Positions 6,291 through 7,840 of a stretch of 7,840 nt of DNA are shown one piece after another. The DNA lies in the NCBI GenBank assembly GCA_946610635.1, contig CAMOCI010000029.1, positions 1 through 7,840 on the forward strand, in the 5' to 3' direction. Numbering within the stretch: position 1 is the first letter of the stretch; each line of letters opens with the position of its first letter. The notes beneath the pieces are model-generated. The model was not told the DNA's origin. It did not search any database and saw only the letters and a program-made list of their open reading frames with translations. The translations under genes and the position numbers were made by a program. The DNA comes from an uncultured Clostridia bacterium. Its GTDB lineage: Bacteria > Bacillota > Clostridia > Christensenellales > UBA1242.

Positions 6291-6491
6291 ATGACAATAG
6301 GTAGATGTATTAAAGATTTAAAACAAGAAAACAAATTATCTCAGCAATAAGTTGCCGAGAAATTGTTTGTTAGTCAGGATACTATATCTTTATTGGAAAG
6401 AGATAAAAGTACACCAAATGCCAAAGCAATTATTGCATTGTGTAAAATTTTTAATTTATCTGCTAACTATTTGCTTTGTATTAAAAAATAA
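6291..6491 (+). pseudogene. XRE/Cro-family repressor broken by one in-frame TAA
   Basis: Reading from ATG 6291 gives MTIGRCIKDLKQENKLSQQ, a stop (TAA, 6348-6350), then VAEKLFVSQDTISLLERDKS and on to ALCKIFNLSANYLLCIKK before the final TAA (6489-6491). Joined, the 66 codons form a complete small helix-turn-helix protein of the XRE/Cro type, with the recognition helix around SQDTISLLE and the typical ending of such repressors. The stop replaces the residue that in relatives (SQQELAEKL) is usually Glu, Gln or Lys; GAA, CAA or AAA are each one base from TAA. There is no frameshift and no other decay, so the lesion looks very recent or could be a sequencing error. No ATG follows that would restart before the helix-turn-helix. 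The gene is divergent from the Rho-like operon and shares two operators with it, so it was probably the local repressor. It lies too short and too broken to appear as an intact open frame. Confidence 0.85.
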
Positions 6492-6543
6492 CGTTATAAA
6501 CAATTTAAAATGTTAAAGCAAATAATTTCAAACTAATAAAAAT

Positions 6544-6573
6544 AAGTATATCACTTAGATTGATATACTTTTT
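6544..6573. terminator. Bidirectional intrinsic terminator between ypeB and the XRE gene
   Basis: AAGTATATCA (6544-6553) and TGATATACTT (6561-6570) form a perfect 10-bp stem with a 7-base loop. In the plus direction the stem runs into five T (6569-6573); in the minus direction it is followed by ATTTTTATT. The converging XRE gene (ends 6491) and ypeB (ends 6648) can both stop here. The rest of the 156-base gap between them shows no gene. Confidence 0.78.
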
Positions 6574-6647
6574 AAGTAGTTAACCAAGACAAAAAATTAT
6601 TTTAGTTTTATAAAGCGAATATTTTAATATCTATTGTGTTTGATTTA

Positions 6648-7840
6648 TTATTGTAATAAGTTACCTGCTGTTGTATTCACAACTCTTAATGTGTCTATTT
6701 CTTGTCCTGTTTTGCCAGAAATATAAACATAGTACGTGTAATTATTATATGTGCATTTGTATTCATAACATAACTGTTCTTTTCCATACTCTTGTGGTAT
6801 GATACATTTTTTTATTGACAATATGTTAAGTTCTGCACTAACCATTTTTCGTGCATCTTGTTCATTTACTTTAAAATTAAAATCATCTCTTTCATCATGA
6901 TTGTAAGCATAACTCGTGGCTTCCCAACCTATAATTGAGCCCGTATCTAGTGTAACTTTTGCTTTAATCATGTCAGGATATATCATCACATTATTTATAA
7001 TTGGCACCAAATTAACATAAGCTACACCACTAAGTACTGTACCCCAAACACTTTTCATATCATTTAAACCCATGTTTTCAGCAAACATCTCTGCTTCTCT
7101 TTCCGCATCGCTTAATTTTAAAACATCTAACCCTTGGGTGCCGTAACTAGAAACATTCAAAAGCAACCCACCTTTTTTTGTAACATTAACATAATATGTT
7201 CTATGTTTTGTTTCAAATGTTAAGTTGTAAGAAGTAAAAGTTCCTTCAGTCATTCCAGTTACTTCAAGATTTTGAATATTATATTCTTTAAAAGCTTTAC
7301 TTACTATATTTTTTGCATCATCTTCACCTATTTCATTATTAGAGAGGCCTTTAACTGCTTTGTTTTTTATACTGTCAGAAAAAGGTCCATCGTAAATTAA
7401 TGTTGGAAACTCCACACCTTGTGCAGAAGTATTTGTAAACATTTTTTCAAAACTCGTTGAAGTATCATTAAAATTTGCATCATTCAAAATATTAAAACTA
7501 CCGTCTTGATTGTTTGCATAATCATTAATAACGCCTTGAACATAAACACACCAATTATATAATTCATTAACCGAGTTAGTATCAGCTTCACTCATATTTT
7601 GACCAGATTTTAATTTTTGAGATAAGTAATAACTAAACCCACCAAGTTGATTAATAAACTTTGTTGTTTCCACAATGCTTTGATGGTTAACAGGAAGATT
7701 GCTTAAATTTGTACCGCACAATGTGCAAAGCTGATTTATATTTTGATATAATTGTTGCTTTTTTTCATTATCTACACTAACCAACGCGTTACTCATGGTT
7801 ATCTCTATACTATTGACATTAGTTATTAACTCGCTAAAAG
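6648..7840 (-). CDS. ypeB: Spore germination protein YpeB, C-terminal part (5' end outside window)
   Basis: YpeB is a spore protein needed to localise and stabilise the cortex-lytic enzyme SleB, which degrades cortex peptidoglycan during germination. The first ATG is at 7796, but the frame is open to the right edge and reads FSELITNVNSIEIT before it, a sensible continuation of the YpeB helical region; the true start, with the N-terminal membrane anchor of the family, is therefore beyond the window. About 396 residues are visible. The key mark is EFPTLIYDGPFSDS at the end of the N-terminal region, a segment characteristic of YpeB. It is followed by PepSY-type repeats: the first around EDDAKNIVSKAFKEY, the second around DAEREAEMFAENMGL, the third around NEQDARKMVSAELNI, each followed by beta-rich stretches. 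The stop is TAA. sleB commonly sits next to ypeB and would be expected upstream, off the right edge. The gene signals an endospore-forming host. Confidence 0.92.
   Translation of the reverse strand, partial: FSELITNVNSIEITMSNALVSVDNEKKQQLYQNINQLCTLCGTNLSNLPVNHQSIVETTKFINQLGGFSYYLSQKLKSGQNMSEADTNSVNELYNWCVYVQGVINDYANNQDGSFNILNDANFNDTSTSFEKMFTNTSAQGVEFPTLIYDGPFSDSIKNKAVKGLSNNEIGEDDAKNIVSKAFKEYNIQNLEVTGMTEGTFTSYNLTFETKHRTYYVNVTKKGGLLLNVSSYGTQGLDVLKLSDAEREAEMFAENMGLNDMKSVWGTVLSGVAYVNLVPIINNVMIYPDMIKAKVTLDTGSIIGWEATSYAYNHDERDDFNFKVNEQDARKMVSAELNILSIKKCIIPQEYGKEQLCYEYKCTYNNYTYYVYISGKTGQEIDTLRVVNTTAGNLLQ

Noticed and set aside
6348..6350. TAA read through or reassigned as an amino acid
   Set aside because: ypeB ends at TAA, no other gene in the window has in-frame TAA, and no recoding structure is apparent.
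7794..7796. ATG at 7796 as the true start of ypeB
   Set aside because: The frame stays open to the window edge with plausible YpeB residues, no ribosome binding site precedes 7796, and the expected membrane anchor is missing.
1..7840. CRISPR arrays, tRNA or rRNA genes, insertion sequences
   Set aside because: No spaced repeats, cloverleaf-like intergenic sequence, transposase or terminal inverted repeats were seen.

Overview
The window looks like chromosomal DNA from a low-GC, endospore-forming member of the Clostridia (Bacillota). The evidence is the AT-rich composition, strong GGAGG-type ribosome binding sites, sigma-A-type promoters (TTGACA-17-TATAAT), a YpeB spore-germination protein and a Clostridia-style seryl-tRNA synthetase. 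TAA, TAG and TGA all act as terminal stops, so the standard bacterial code applies. No species can be named from the sequence.

Layout, read down the minus strand. (1) 7840-6648 is the 3' part of ypeB; its reading frame stays open to the window edge, so its start lies outside. (2) A 10-bp inverted repeat at 6544-6573 can terminate both ypeB and a small plus-strand gene. (3) That plus-strand gene (6291-6491) encodes a XRE/Cro-family repressor broken by one in-frame TAA. It is divergent from (4), a two-gene minus-strand operon: a Rho-like protein whose ATPase motifs are destroyed (6132-4849), then a membrane acyltransferase (4833-3829) that ends at a hairpin terminator. The divergent region holds two near-identical 17-bp sites, TACGAGWATTYTTCGYA, centred 30 bp apart. 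One fills the spacer of a minus-strand promoter and the other overlaps the repressor's own -10. (5) 3788-602 is ileS with its own consensus promoter, followed by (6) serS, which starts at 547 and runs off the left edge.

The housekeeping parts are ileS-serS (translation) and ypeB (spore cortex lysis during germination). The accessory part is the module between them: repressor, Rho-like pseudo-ATPase and surface-polysaccharide-type acyltransferase. My reading, an inference, is that the XRE protein once repressed itself and the Rho-like/acyltransferase operon, and that the nonsense mutation would leave the operon derepressed in this strain. The Rho-like protein keeps the Rho N-terminal domain and the OB/cold-shock RNA-binding domain and aligns almost without gaps along the RecA core. 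It has lost the P-loop glycines and Ser/Thr and the Walker B aspartate, so it may bind RNA or interfere with Rho rather than act as a motor.

The isoleucyl-tRNA synthetase is also notable. Its HIGH motif is rearranged to GIHH (the GXHH pattern linked to mupirocin hyper-resistance in type 2 IleRS), and two other active-site motifs are altered with it. There is no room for a T-box before ileS or serS; instead there are short unexplained repeats near their starts.
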